In this document: piece after piece, positions 18,465 to 25,998 of the stretch
Numbering within the stretch: the stretch's first letter is position 1
How the letters are laid out: the number at the start of each line of letters is the position of its first letter
From: Candidatus Gastranaerophilales bacterium
GTDB taxonomy: Bacteria; Cyanobacteriota; Vampirovibrionia; Gastranaerophilales; Gastranaerophilaceae
Assembly: GCA_944323535.1 (NCBI GenBank)
Contig: CALUSW010000009.1
Location: forward strand, 1-37,220
DNA: 37,220 nt
Reading direction: 5' to 3'
Position numbers and translations under genes: made by a program
The notes under the pieces: model-generated
Told to the model about the DNA's origin: nothing
What the model saw: the letters and a program-made list of their open reading frames with translations, nothing else
The model's database searches: none

Positions 18465-18746
18465 ATGAAAAAATCATTTGGTAAAAGAATTAAAGAATTA
18501 AGAGTAAGAAATCATTATACACAGGAAAAACTCGCTGAAATTTTAGATATAGGTGAAAGAAATTTAAGTAAAATAGAGTGCGGAGTGAATTTTGTTAGTT
18601 CTGAAACTCTTGAGAAATTATCTTCTGCATTAAACGTACCCATAAAAGATTTATTTGACTTTGATCACCTTAATGAAGATACTCTAAAAAAAGAAGAACT
18701 TATAAGTTCTATTCAAAATAATATCATAGATATAGATATTGTATAA
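18465..18746 (+). CDS. XRE-family helix-turn-helix regulator
   Basis: A 93-residue protein with a Cro/C1-type domain over about residues 7-65: GKRIKELRVRNHYTQEKLAE, then ILDIGERNLSKIECG as recognition helix region, then SSETLEKLSSALNVPIKDLF. The last 25 residues form an acidic tail ending DIDIV. AGAGG lies just before the ATG. It is divergent from the peptide/radical SAM genes and precedes the TPR gene; a perfect inverted repeat covers its putative promoter. Role as local regulator is inferred. Confidence 0.9.
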   Translation: MKKSFGKRIKELRVRNHYTQEKLAEILDIGERNLSKIECGVNFVSSETLEKLSSALNVPIKDLFDFDHLNEDTLKKEELISSIQNNIIDIDIV

Positions 18747-18784
18747 AATATATCTTGCTATAAAAAAGTAATAAATATACGAAC

Positions 18785-18813
18785 TTTACTATTTTTATTA
18801 TTAAAAATATAAT
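18785..18813 (+). promoter_or_regulatory. Promoter placing the TPR gene start at or near +1
   Basis: TTTACT (18785-18790), 17-base spacer, TATAAT (18808-18813), then seven bases to the ATG at 18821. The expected transcription start coincides with the start codon, implying a leaderless mRNA. No Shine-Dalgarno is visible. Confidence 0.5.
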
Positions 18814-18820
18814 AAAATAG

Positions 18821-20611
18821 ATGAATATGAGTAATATATCACAATATCTAAAAACAGCATTTGAATATAAAAACAGCGGAAATTATAAGGAAGCTATAGA
18901 TTATTTTTATAAAGCTCTTGCTCTTGATAATGACAGTCTGGAAATAATATGTGAACTGGCTTTTTTGTATGGAAAATTGTGCCAGTATGATAGAGCTGTA
19001 AGTTTATATGAACAATTTTTGCAGAAAAATCCTGATGATAACTCTGTTAAATATAATTATGCTATGTTGTGCAAACAAATAAAAAATTATGTTAAAGCAG
19101 AAAAAATATTAATAGAATTGTTTGAAAAAGGATATGATATTAATCGTGTCGCAGGAGAACTTTTTGAAATATTCCTGAAAAATAAGGAATATGAAAAAAT
19201 AATATCGTATTATATTAGAAAAACAAATGTTTTAAATACAAGTTTAAATTTATATTATATAGGTTTAGCGTATTTAAAAACTGAAAAAAGGAATATTGCT
19301 GAGGAACTTTTTAAAAAATCTTTTGAATTGGATAAAAATAATATAGAATCAGGTATTATTATTGTTGAAATGCTTTTTGAACAAGAACTATATAATGAAG
19401 CGGAAGAGCTTATTTTACAACTATTAAAACTTTCTGAAAATGACAGGTTGTTTTATATACTTGCCGAAATATATTATTTAAGAAATGAAATCGATAATGC
19501 TATTAAATATTATTCTTATGCAATTAAAATAAATGACAAAAATCCTGTATATTTCTTTAAAATTGGTGTTGCATTCTCTCTTAAAGGATTTTTTAATGAA
19601 GCAGAAGAAAGTTTTTGCAGAGCAATAACTCTTGAACCTGAAAATTTAACATATAACTATGCATTGGCTTATTTATATTATATGAATAAAAAATATGTGT
19701 TATCAGAAAAAATAACTGATAATTTGTTGTTAATAAACGGAGAATATATTCAGGCTCTTGCTTTGAAATTAATTTTGTTAACAGCTAAAAATGAGGCAGT
19801 TCAGGCTTCAAAAATCTTAGAAAAAATTATTCATAAAGATGAAAAAGATGATTTTGTTTATCATGCAATTGCCGGTTATTATGAAAAATTATGTATATGG
19901 GATAAAGCCATTAACGCTGTAAAAGAGGCTGTCAGGCTTAATGGTAATTCTGTTGAATATTTATACAAGCTGGCTAAGTATTATTATAATCTCGGTCAGT
20001 TTGAAAAGAGTATTGATATATGTGATGAAATTATAGTAAAAAATCCTAAATATATAGATACTTATATATTGTTGGCAAATATATTTTTGACAAAAAAAGA
20101 TTATAAAAAGGTGCTGGACTATGCAAAACAAATATTAAATCTTGATATTAATTGCTTTGATGCCTATTTTTTAATTGGAATTGTTGATTATGAACACAAA
20201 CAATATGAAAGTGCTATAAATAACTTTAAAACAGCTGTTTCAATACGTCCGGATAATGAAAAATGTTATATGAAAATAGCATTATGTTATTTTATTTTAG
20301 AAAAATATGAAAATGCTTATTTCTATTTTAAAGAAGCCGCGGAAATAGATATAACAAATCCGGAATACAGATTTTATATGGCAAAATGTTGTATTGAAAC
20401 AGGCGATAGAGAGAATGCAATATCAAATTTCTCAATTATGAAACGACTGGCACCGTCAAATTTGGAATATATTAAAGAATATGCTGATTATATGAAACTT
20501 ATCGGAAATGAGAGAAAAGCGTTATCAATATTAAAATCAACTGCTAAATCTGTTTCATCGAAAGAAGAAAAAGAAAAAATAAAAGAAATTATGATTCAAA
20601 TAAAAAAATAA
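18821..20611 (+). CDS. Large tetratricopeptide repeat protein
   Basis: 596 residues made almost wholly of about 15 TPR units of 34 residues, from KTAFEYKNSGNYKEAIDYFYKAL-like units at the N-terminus to ERKALSILKSTAK at the end. The consensus W/L-G-Y-A-F-A-P positions are visible (for example FKIGVAFSLKGFFNEAEESF, FLIGIVDYEHKQYESAINNF). No signal peptide, catalytic domain or membrane segment is seen, so it is probably a cytoplasmic protein-interaction scaffold. It starts 74 bases after the XRE gene but seems to have its own promoter. Partner unknown. Confidence 0.92.
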   Translation: MNMSNISQYLKTAFEYKNSGNYKEAIDYFYKALALDNDSLEIICELAFLYGKLCQYDRAVSLYEQFLQKNPDDNSVKYNYAMLCKQIKNYVKAEKILIELFEKGYDINRVAGELFEIFLKNKEYEKIISYYIRKTNVLNTSLNLYYIGLAYLKTEKRNIAEELFKKSFELDKNNIESGIIIVEMLFEQELYNEAEELILQLLKLSENDRLFYILAEIYYLRNEIDNAIKYYSYAIKINDKNPVYFFKIGVAFSLKGFFNEAEESFCRAITLEPENLTYNYALAYLYYMNKKYVLSEKITDNLLLINGEYIQALALKLILLTAKNEAVQASKILEKIIHKDEKDDFVYHAIAGYYEKLCIWDKAINAVKEAVRLNGNSVEYLYKLAKYYYNLGQFEKSIDICDEIIVKNPKYIDTYILLANIFLTKKDYKKVLDYAKQILNLDINCFDAYFLIGIVDYEHKQYESAINNFKTAVSIRPDNEKCYMKIALCYFILEKYENAYFYFKEAAEIDITNPEYRFYMAKCCIETGDRENAISNFSIMKRLAPSNLEYIKEYADYMKLIGNERKALSILKSTAKSVSSKEEKEKIKEIMIQIKK

Positions 20612-20617
20612 GGGGAC

Positions 20618-20945
20618 TTATATAATTCTCACCGAATATTGTCCGAACAAAATTTCACGATAAGCCAGCGGCGTGAGTGAAATTTTGAGAGCGGCGTATT
20701 GAAAAGCGGATTGCGAGCAGAGGGTGCAGCCTATTCGGCTTGTGAAGAGCGAAATTCCGGACGGACGGAGTGAAACGAGTCCGAAAAGCAATAGCGAAGC
20801 TGACGGCAACGAAGTAAAGTCAGCGGCAGCAATGAGCATAAAGGAATTTTAAGAGAGCAAGACGAGCAGGGCGAGAACCCGTTTAATGCGAGCAGCCAAG
20901 CAGGTAAGTATTAAAGTGGAAATGTTGAATTTTCGCTTTAATACG
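20618..20945. other. GC-rich intergenic stretch with several inverted repeats
   Basis: About 330 bases clearly richer in G+C than the surroundings, with no convincing gene; short open frames lack ribosome-binding sites. It contains perfect inverted repeats: AAAATTTCAC/GTGAAATTTT (20649-20658 and 20677-20686), GCTGAC/GTCAGC (20799-20804 and 20819-20824) and GTATTAAAG/CTTTAATAC (20908-20916 and 20936-20944), plus repeated purine-rich GCGAGC-like words. It could be a structured RNA, a degenerate repeat element or imported DNA. It does not match RNase P RNA, tmRNA or 6S RNA landmarks that I can recall. Confidence 0.4.
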
Positions 20946-20960
20946 ACACTAGATTATATG

Positions 20961-21223
20961 AATGAAAATATGTTGTCACCCTGAACTGGCTGCAAAATCC
21001 GTTGAGACGATGTCGAAACGTGATTTTATGCCCCTGCCTGGTGTTTCAGGGGCTTACAAGCTTTATGTTATAATTATCAGATGGTAAGATTCTGAAATAA
21101 ATTCAGAATGACAAAATAAGCATAACTCGTTTCAAATTGGTGTTCTTGAACTATTTTTTGAACACATCTATTGTAAGCTTCCTTATTTCCTGTAACAAAA
21201 AGAGCTGTAAATTCAGTATGACA
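20961..21223 (+). repeat. Long direct repeat, copy A (MITE-like)
   Basis: Nearly identical to 34641-34884 apart from a 19-base indel and a few substitutions. The core (20974-21223) starts TGTCACCCTGAACT and ends with the inverse of TGTCATACTGAATT, which are imperfect terminal inverted repeats. It also contains the palindrome ATTCTGAA/TTCAGAAT (21089-21109) of the short repeat family. Copy A carries an extra hairpin CCCCTG/CAGGGG that copy B lacks. No coding frame is present, so it is probably a non-autonomous mobile repeat. Confidence 0.8.
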
Positions 21224-21236
21224 TTTTTAAATATGT

Positions 21237-21261
21237 TGTCACCCTGAACTTGTTTCAGGGT
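21237..21261 (+). repeat. Palindromic repeat, ACCCTGAA...TTCAGGGT
   Basis: Arms at 21241-21248 and 21254-21261, preceded by ATATGTTGTC as in the long repeats. It begins directly behind copy A, so repeat units are stacked here. Confidence 0.7.
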
Positions 21262-21372
21262 CTGACCAATGGAAACCGAAAATTTCAAACCGGTCAGGTG
21301 CTGAAACGATTTCCGAGTGACTATTTTAGCTATTTATGATGTAAATTACTATATAAATCTAAAAATAAAATA

Positions 21373-21400
21373 TTGACAATGAAAATTGAAATGTTAATAT
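21373..21400 (+). promoter_or_regulatory. Promoter of the tRNA-Ala gene
   Basis: Perfect TTGACA (21373-21378), 16-base spacer, TAATAT (21395-21400), about 20 bases before the tRNA. The best -35 box in the window, as expected for a stable RNA gene. Confidence 0.6.
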
Positions 21401-21419
21401 AAAAGCACAGAGAAGCTGA

Positions 21420-21495
21420 GGGGGATTAGCTCAGTTGGTAGAGCGCCTGCTTTGCACGCAGGATGTCAGGAGTTCGAGTCTCCTATCCTCCACCA
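21420..21495 (+). tRNA. tRNA-Ala (anticodon UGC)
   Basis: A complete 76-base cloverleaf. The acceptor stem 21420-21426 pairs with 21485-21491 and includes a G3-U70 wobble, the identity element of alanine tRNA. The D arm is GCTCAGTTGGTAGAGC, the anticodon stem CCTGC/GCAGG encloses TTTGCAC (anticodon TGC), and the T arm is AGGAG-TTCGAGT-CTCCT. The discriminator is A and the CCA end is encoded. It has its own promoter and terminator. No duplicated 3' end, which would mark tRNA-targeted integration, is visible in the window. Confidence 0.97.
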
Positions 21496-21502
21496 TTTAA
21501 TC

Positions 21503-21529
21503 AAGAGGCTTGTTTAAAGCCTCTTTTTT
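21503..21529 (+). terminator. Intrinsic terminator after tRNA-Ala
   Basis: AAGAGGCTT and AAGCCTCTT form a 9 bp stem with a 5-base loop followed by a T-run, starting 7 bases after the CCA end. A second, weaker hairpin (AAAAGAGAA/TTCTCTTTT) lies at about 21575-21593 and may terminate the WYL gene on the other strand. The rest of the gap to 21705 shows nothing else. Confidence 0.85.
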
Positions 21530-21704
21530 AGTGCAAAAAACCGCACTGTGCCTGCTTTTAGAACAGCTGCTTTAAAAAGAGAATTTCTCTTTTCTTTTTT
21601 ATGCTGATTATTGTGATTGAATCTGATTAAATTCTCTTTTTATAAATTTATTACCCGCTTGATGTAGAAAAAACTTGTATCAATATAATAACATTACATC
21701 AATT

Positions 21705-22754
21705 TTAAAAAGTTGATTTTTTTATATACTTATTTAAAATCTTATTCAACATATTCATATACTTTTCTCTCAACTCTTTCGGGGCAAGGATTTCTACATT
21801 TGTACCCCATTTAAAAATGTTCCAGAGGATTGATTTTGTGCCGGAGGATTTAAATGTTACAATTACAGCACCGTTTTTCTGCTGTTTTATTTCTTGGGTC
21901 GGGTGGAATTTGTATTTCATTACATCATCTGCGATTTCTTTTTTGAATTTTAACTTGACCTGTACCGGATCATCATGAAAAATTCCAAAAGATGATTCTG
22001 CCCATTTTTTCAGGTTAAATGCAGCATCAGGAGTAAAGTATTCCTCTGTAATTTTTATATCCGAAATTCTGTGAAGTAAATATTGTTTGATTTTGCCGTT
22101 CTCTTTGGCTACAAGATAGTGTCTTTCACCATACAGAATGCCATAAGGTTCAACAACGACGGTTTTCTTTGGTTTCAGTCCTTTTTGTATCCGGAATCCT
22201 GCGAGATTCTTTTCTTCCAGAGGATAATAATCCTTTGCCTGATAACTAAATTCAAGTTTTTTCATTGATTTTATTGCAGTTCTGATAATTAAAAGCAGAT
22301 TAGAGTTAATATTAAAACCGGCACACTGTCTTACAGCAAAACCTTCTGATTCAAGTAAAACATCTGTATCTGTTTCTATGGAATGCAGGTTCGGATTATT
22401 GCACATTTTTATAGTATTGATAACTTTATCCAGCACAGGCAGTTTGTCTTGCATATTATTAATTTTGCATAATTCTTTAATACTTGTTAAGTCAGCTATA
22501 TCATCTGCTGAAAAGTTTGAAAGATTTACGGGTTTGCCTTTAAAACCCCAGCGTTTTACTTTGCTGTTTGTTTGCAATTCCGTTACCTGTGGATAAAGAG
22601 AAAGAACGATATCTTTCATTCGCTGTGCGGTTCTTCTTGATACGGAGTAAGTCGCTTCAATCTCTTTCAGGCTTACACCGATTGTTCGGGATTGCATAGT
22701 CATAATAAGGTCGATTATATTCAAAATACGTTCAAATCTTAATTCGTTTTCCAT
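21705..22754 (-). CDS. WYL-domain transcriptional regulator
   Basis: 349 residues with an N-terminal winged helix (about 8-65: SLKEIEATYSVSRRTAQRMK) and a WYL domain at about 170-270 (VVEPYGILYGERHYLVAKEN, YLLHRISDIKITEEYF), followed by a WCX-like C-terminal part (WNIFKWGTNVEILAPKELRE). In the domain's name motif the first residue is His rather than Trp (HYLVA). WYL proteins sense ligands, often nucleic acids, and are frequent near phage-defence and mobile genes. The ATG has AAGGA upstream and follows the small frame 22763-22996 and the WG-repeat gene, likely one operon. Confidence 0.92.
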   Translation of the reverse strand: MENELRFERILNIIDLIMTMQSRTIGVSLKEIEATYSVSRRTAQRMKDIVLSLYPQVTELQTNSKVKRWGFKGKPVNLSNFSADDIADLTSIKELCKINNMQDKLPVLDKVINTIKMCNNPNLHSIETDTDVLLESEGFAVRQCAGFNINSNLLLIIRTAIKSMKKLEFSYQAKDYYPLEEKNLAGFRIQKGLKPKKTVVVEPYGILYGERHYLVAKENGKIKQYLLHRISDIKITEEYFTPDAAFNLKKWAESSFGIFHDDPVQVKLKFKKEIADDVMKYKFHPTQEIKQQKNGAVIVTFKSSGTKSILWNIFKWGTNVEILAPKELREKYMNMLNKILNKYIKKSTF

Positions 22755-22762
22755 AGTTATCC

Positions 22763-22996
22763 TTATAGTCTAAAATCTTTATGTACAAATTTGCCGCCGG
22801 CAATAAGTCCGCCCTCACATTCAAATTCCAGATTCTCAATCCATTTTCTGAATTTCGGGTTTTGACATATTTCATATAGCTCGGGATTAAGGTATTTTAA
22901 ATTCCTTTCTGCTGAATAGGAATTCAGTCTCCGCCTTCTTGCAATGAAAAAAGATATCCTGTCTTTGATAATCTTTAAGAACTTCAATTTCATCAT
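22763..22996 (-). pseudogene. Short frame overlapping the WG-repeat gene: shifted C-terminus or separate small gene
   Basis: The last 50 codons (NLKYLNPELYEICQNPKFRK, then LEFECEGG and IAGGKFVHKDFRL) look protein-like and stay open where the WG frame has stopped. The first 35 codons overlap the WG gene in the +1 frame. Either a one-base change split the natural C-terminus off the WG protein, or this is a small gene started at the ATG at 22996, which has GGAG 7 bases upstream by coincidence or design. Its stop lies 8 bases before the WYL start. No family recognised. Confidence 0.4.
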
Positions 22997-23681
22997 ATTC
23001 ACACTCCATTATAATTTCATTTTTTACATTAATAACACCGTACTTTTTGCAGTTCTCCTTTTGAACTACAAAATATTCATCTGCCGAGGTAAAAATATTA
23101 ATTTTTTTATATATAAAATCAATAATTTTTTTACCTGAAGAATCAATTATGCCTGTTCTGTCTCCTGTTCTTGCAATATAAAACCTTTTACCAGATATCC
23201 TGTCGTATTGCATTAACGAATCAAATACAGGTTCTGTTAAGATTCTTCCAGACAAATCCATTAAGCCTTTTTTGTTTTTGCTCTCATAAATATAATTAAA
23301 ATCCCGGTAGATGATTTTATCATATTTGCATTCAACAAATATGTTCCAATCATTATCAACAATTCCCCATTTATCAAATTTAACAATTTTATGATTATTA
23401 TGCTCTTCTATTCTGATCGGTTCATCAAATTTGAAATCAACAATTAGGTTTCCACAAATATCAATTATGCCCCATTTACCGTTTAATCTCATTATGCAGT
23501 ATTTATCATTATATAAAATCTGGTTTGTTTTAAACTCGCTCAAGTCGTCATATATAAAATCACATAAAATTCTATTGTCTAATGAAACAAGTCCTGTTTT
23601 ACCCTTAGAAACAGCGATTACATAATCAGGAAATTGCGACATAATCAATTTGTCATATTCGAGCGTTTTAATATTATACAT
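22887..23681 (-). CDS. WG-repeat protein
   Basis: 264 residues containing about six WG beta repeats of roughly 35-45 residues, each with G-[KL]-[WTYK]-G-[IVL]-[IMV]-[DN] and a following Y/F-D-[DEK] element: KTGLVSLDNRILCDFIYDDL, KWGIIDICGNLIVDFKFDEP, KWGIVDNDWNIFVECKYDKI, KKGLMDLSGRILTEPVFDSL, RTGIIDSSGKKIIDFIYKKI, KYGVINVKNEIIMECEYDEI. WG repeats probably form a beta-propeller-like binding surface; function unknown. There is no signal peptide. The C-terminus may be truncated by a frameshift (see 22763-22996). First gene of a probable WG - small frame - WYL operon. Confidence 0.88.
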   Translation of the reverse strand: MYNIKTLEYDKLIMSQFPDYVIAVSKGKTGLVSLDNRILCDFIYDDLSEFKTNQILYNDKYCIMRLNGKWGIIDICGNLIVDFKFDEPIRIEEHNNHKIVKFDKWGIVDNDWNIFVECKYDKIIYRDFNYIYESKNKKGLMDLSGRILTEPVFDSLMQYDRISGKRFYIARTGDRTGIIDSSGKKIIDFIYKKINIFTSADEYFVVQKENCKKYGVINVKNEIIMECEYDEIEVLKDYQRQDIFFHCKKAETEFLFSRKEFKIP

Positions 23682-23821
23682 AGCATACTCCTGTATTAAT
23701 CTTTATAATTTAAGTTTAATACATTAGTGTGTCAAAAGCGGACACATATCAAGTAACTTTTGATAAATTAAGATACAAAATTTAACGTCAAAAGATGCTT
23801 TGCTTCTATATATAACATAAG

Positions 23822-24043
23822 TTAAAGAATAAAATCAAAAAGATATTTTATATCAATATCAAGTGCATTTGCAATCTGTTCAAGATTTTTAACCGTAATA
23901 TTAGTTTTTCCTCTTTCCAGAAGTCCGACAAAAGAGCGGTTTAAATCGGCTTTTTCTGCTAAAGCCTCCTGCGAAAGCCCACGATCTGTTCGTATAATTC
24001 TTACTTTATGACCGAGTTTTTTTATAGTGTTTTCATTTTTCAT
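23822..24043 (-). CDS. Small XRE-family regulator
   Basis: A 73-residue protein that is little more than a Cro/C1 helix-turn-helix: KLGHKVRIIRTDRGLSQEAL, AEKADLNRSFVGLLERGK, then TVKNLEQIANALDIDIKYLF. It is divergent from the GIY-YIG cassette with 174 bases between, so it may control that cassette, its own gene, or the downstream WG/WYL genes. Stand-alone XRE proteins of this size are common control proteins of restriction-modification and mobile elements. Confidence 0.9.
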   Translation of the reverse strand: MKNENTIKKLGHKVRIIRTDRGLSQEALAEKADLNRSFVGLLERGKTNITVKNLEQIANALDIDIKYLFDFIL

Positions 24044-24217
24044 ATTATACCTATTTTATTTGTGTAGAAATGTGTTTACCAGTTCTTGCTATATGCAAAT
24101 GCGTATGTTAATAATCATTTTGTGGTATACTATTATCAAAAGTTGAATAAAAAGCATGTGCCGGATTTGACATGGTAATGGTGTATACTGGTGTGAACAG
24201 CAAGAAAGGAGAAAAAG

Positions 24218-24682
24218 ATGTTTAGTGAATACAAAAAACACAAAACTACTGTTAAAGATTTGTATCAAAGACTCAAAGAGCTTCCTGATACCTGCGGAAT
24301 TTATATTGTAGAAGCTCCTAAAGGTAGGAAAATAGAATTTCTGTCTTCAACAACTGCACCTGAAACATACAAGGGCAAAAATTTGCTTTACGATAGTAAA
24401 ACTCTTCAGGAAAAATTTAACAACGGCGATAAAGAAATTCTTTATATAGGGAAAACTACATGCCGGCAGGGACTCAGAAACCGCCTTGGCAGTTATATAA
24501 AATACGGATATGGTCATGAAGTTGCACACAGAGGCGGGCGTGCTCTATGGCAGATAAAAAACAGCGGGGATTTAACTGTTTATTATTATGAATGTGAAGA
24601 CGCAAACGGACTTGAGCAAAAATTATTAAAAGAATACAAAAACAAATACAATGTATTACCTGTTGCAAACCATAGGATTTAA
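24218..24682 (+). CDS. GIY-YIG nuclease-like protein
   Basis: A 154-residue protein with the GIY-YIG fold elements in order: CGIYIVEA (about residue 27), EILYIGKTTC (about 77), the arginine in GLRNRLGSYI, the glutamate helix NGLEQKLLKEY (about 133) and a terminal Asn in LPVANHRI. These cover the catalytic Tyr, Tyr, Arg, Glu and Asn positions, so it should be active. The domain fills the whole protein, so the target is unclear. AAGGAG lies before the ATG. It is the first gene of a three-gene cassette ending at the terminator at 25750. Confidence 0.88.
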   Translation: MFSEYKKHKTTVKDLYQRLKELPDTCGIYIVEAPKGRKIEFLSSTTAPETYKGKNLLYDSKTLQEKFNNGDKEILYIGKTTCRQGLRNRLGSYIKYGYGHEVAHRGGRALWQIKNSGDLTVYYYECEDANGLEQKLLKEYKNKYNVLPVANHRI

Positions 24683-24686
24683 ATTT

Positions 24687-25250
24687 ATGTCAGAATATGA
24701 AGATATACTTGAAGAATTTAATAATGATAAAGAGAGGTCGGTAGTTGATCGTGCTATCGCACTTGCTAAAAACAACGAAGAAAAGGCAAATATAACTATT
24801 GCACAAAAAGGAATAGAAGATTATATTCAGCTAATAATAACAATTATTATTGTTATTGCCGGTGTAAACTGGCTTTTTGATATACCGCTTCTCTGGCACA
24901 GTTACGGGCACTTTGGATTTTTGACTCATTTTGGCACATGTTTTAAAGAATTGTATTTTGGTTGGGGGTACAATCACGATAAATTCCTGTTTTCTTTAGA
25001 AGGAATACGAAGTTATATATATGTGATTCCTGCTATATATGACAAACTGGGATTTTGGAAATTTCACTGGTGTATGTTGACCCAGTTTTCGCCTATTTGG
25101 GGTTTTACTCCTCTTTGCGTGTTTATTCAATACATACTTTATATTAAAGCAGAAAATCTGAATAAAGAAGCTAAAGCTCTTGCTAAATTTTTAGATAAGA
25201 AAGCCCGTAATGAAGCAAAAAATAATTTAGGAGAAAATACGGATGAATAA
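24687..25250 (+). CDS. Hypothetical membrane protein of the GIY-YIG cassette
   Basis: 187 residues from the ATG at 24687 (AGGAT upstream). An acidic N-terminus of about 45 residues is followed by a strong membrane helix (LIITIIIVIAGVNWLF), an aromatic middle region rich in Trp, His and Phe, a second helix near residue 140-160 and a charged C-terminal tail. No domain is recognised. It begins 4 bases after the nuclease gene and overlaps the next gene by 8 bases. Confidence 0.8.
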   Translation: MSEYEDILEEFNNDKERSVVDRAIALAKNNEEKANITIAQKGIEDYIQLIITIIIVIAGVNWLFDIPLLWHSYGHFGFLTHFGTCFKELYFGWGYNHDKFLFSLEGIRSYIYVIPAIYDKLGFWKFHWCMLTQFSPIWGFTPLCVFIQYILYIKAENLNKEAKALAKFLDKKARNEAKNNLGENTDE

Positions 25251-25719
25251 ACATTTAGCTTTACTGATATGGATATTAATAGTTATTTTACAGCCTTATA
25301 TGGCAAAGGCAGTAGTTACTGTGGTAAATGCCGTTGAAAATTCTCAAGTTAAATATGATATATCTGACGAAGCACAATATGCAGAATATGAAAAAGAATT
25401 AGAAAAAGCATCAGAAACACCGGAAATAAAAGAAGAAGATATCGAAAAAAAAGCAGAAGAATTAACGCAGGAAAGATTGCTCGCTGCAAAAGAGATCTAC
25501 AATCAGCAGCTAAAACAACTTGAAGCCGAAAAAGCAAAATTACCGGCAGATTCTGTCTGGAATCAACTAAGAGCTAATATTGACAAACAAAAAGCTGATT
25601 TAGATAAACAATATCAGGAAGATATAAACAGGATTAAAAATTCCAGAGCAGAAATTTTGGAAGACGCCAAAAATGAAATATTATTTCAAATGGAAAATAA
25701 TGGTATGGGTTATGAATAG
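25243..25719 (+). CDS. Secreted or anchored coiled-coil protein, third gene of the GIY-YIG cassette
   Basis: 158 residues: an N-terminal hydrophobic segment ending PYMAKA (signal peptide or anchor, about 1-23), then an almost uninterrupted charged helix rich in Glu, Lys and Ala (about 45-150). No catalytic motif is seen. AGGAG lies inside the preceding gene. Topology places the coiled coil outside the cytoplasm. Its link with a GIY-YIG nuclease is unusual and its role unknown. Confidence 0.8.
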   Translation: MNKHLALLIWILIVILQPYMAKAVVTVVNAVENSQVKYDISDEAQYAEYEKELEKASETPEIKEEDIEKKAEELTQERLLAAKEIYNQQLKQLEAEKAKLPADSVWNQLRANIDKQKADLDKQYQEDINRIKNSRAEILEDAKNEILFQMENNGMGYE

Positions 25720-25749
25720 TTAAAAATCATAATTTTATAAAAAAATACC

Positions 25750-25778
25750 AAAATCGACTCTAAAAGAGTCGATTTTTT
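25750..25778 (+). terminator. Intrinsic terminator of the GIY-YIG cassette
   Basis: AAATCGACTC and GAGTCGATTT form a 10 bp stem around TAAAA, followed by a T-run. Confidence 0.92.
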
Positions 25779-25882
25779 GTGTTCCTTTTTACAAAACTTA
25801 ACATAAAAAGTATAAATTTTATATTCATTAAATATAAGAAAAATATAAAAATGCTATACAAATATTAAGTAATGTAACAATT

Positions 25883-25905
25883 TTCAAAAAATGCCATTTT
25901 TTGAA
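25883..25905. promoter_or_regulatory. Palindrome upstream of the ParB-methyltransferase gene
   Basis: Arms TTCAAAAAAT and ATTTTTTGAA around GCC, about 95 bases before the methyltransferase start. It may be an operator or a weak terminator. Nothing else firm is seen in the 25779-25998 spacer except the strong AAAAAAGGAG ribosome-binding site at its end. Confidence 0.4.
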
Positions 25906-25998
25906 CACTCAAAACGAACATTTCCTGAAAATCGGGATAATAATATACAGCTTTTAAAAAAGTAGTCGATACAAAAAACAAAAAAAAGGAGAAAAATT

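Noticed and set aside
20618-20839. 73-codon minus-strand frame in the GC-rich stretch
   Set aside because: No ribosome-binding site, no motif, and the sequence shows repeat-like composition.
24167-24189. TTGACA and TATACT before the GIY-YIG gene as a promoter
   Set aside because: The spacer is only 11 bases, too short for a standard promoter.
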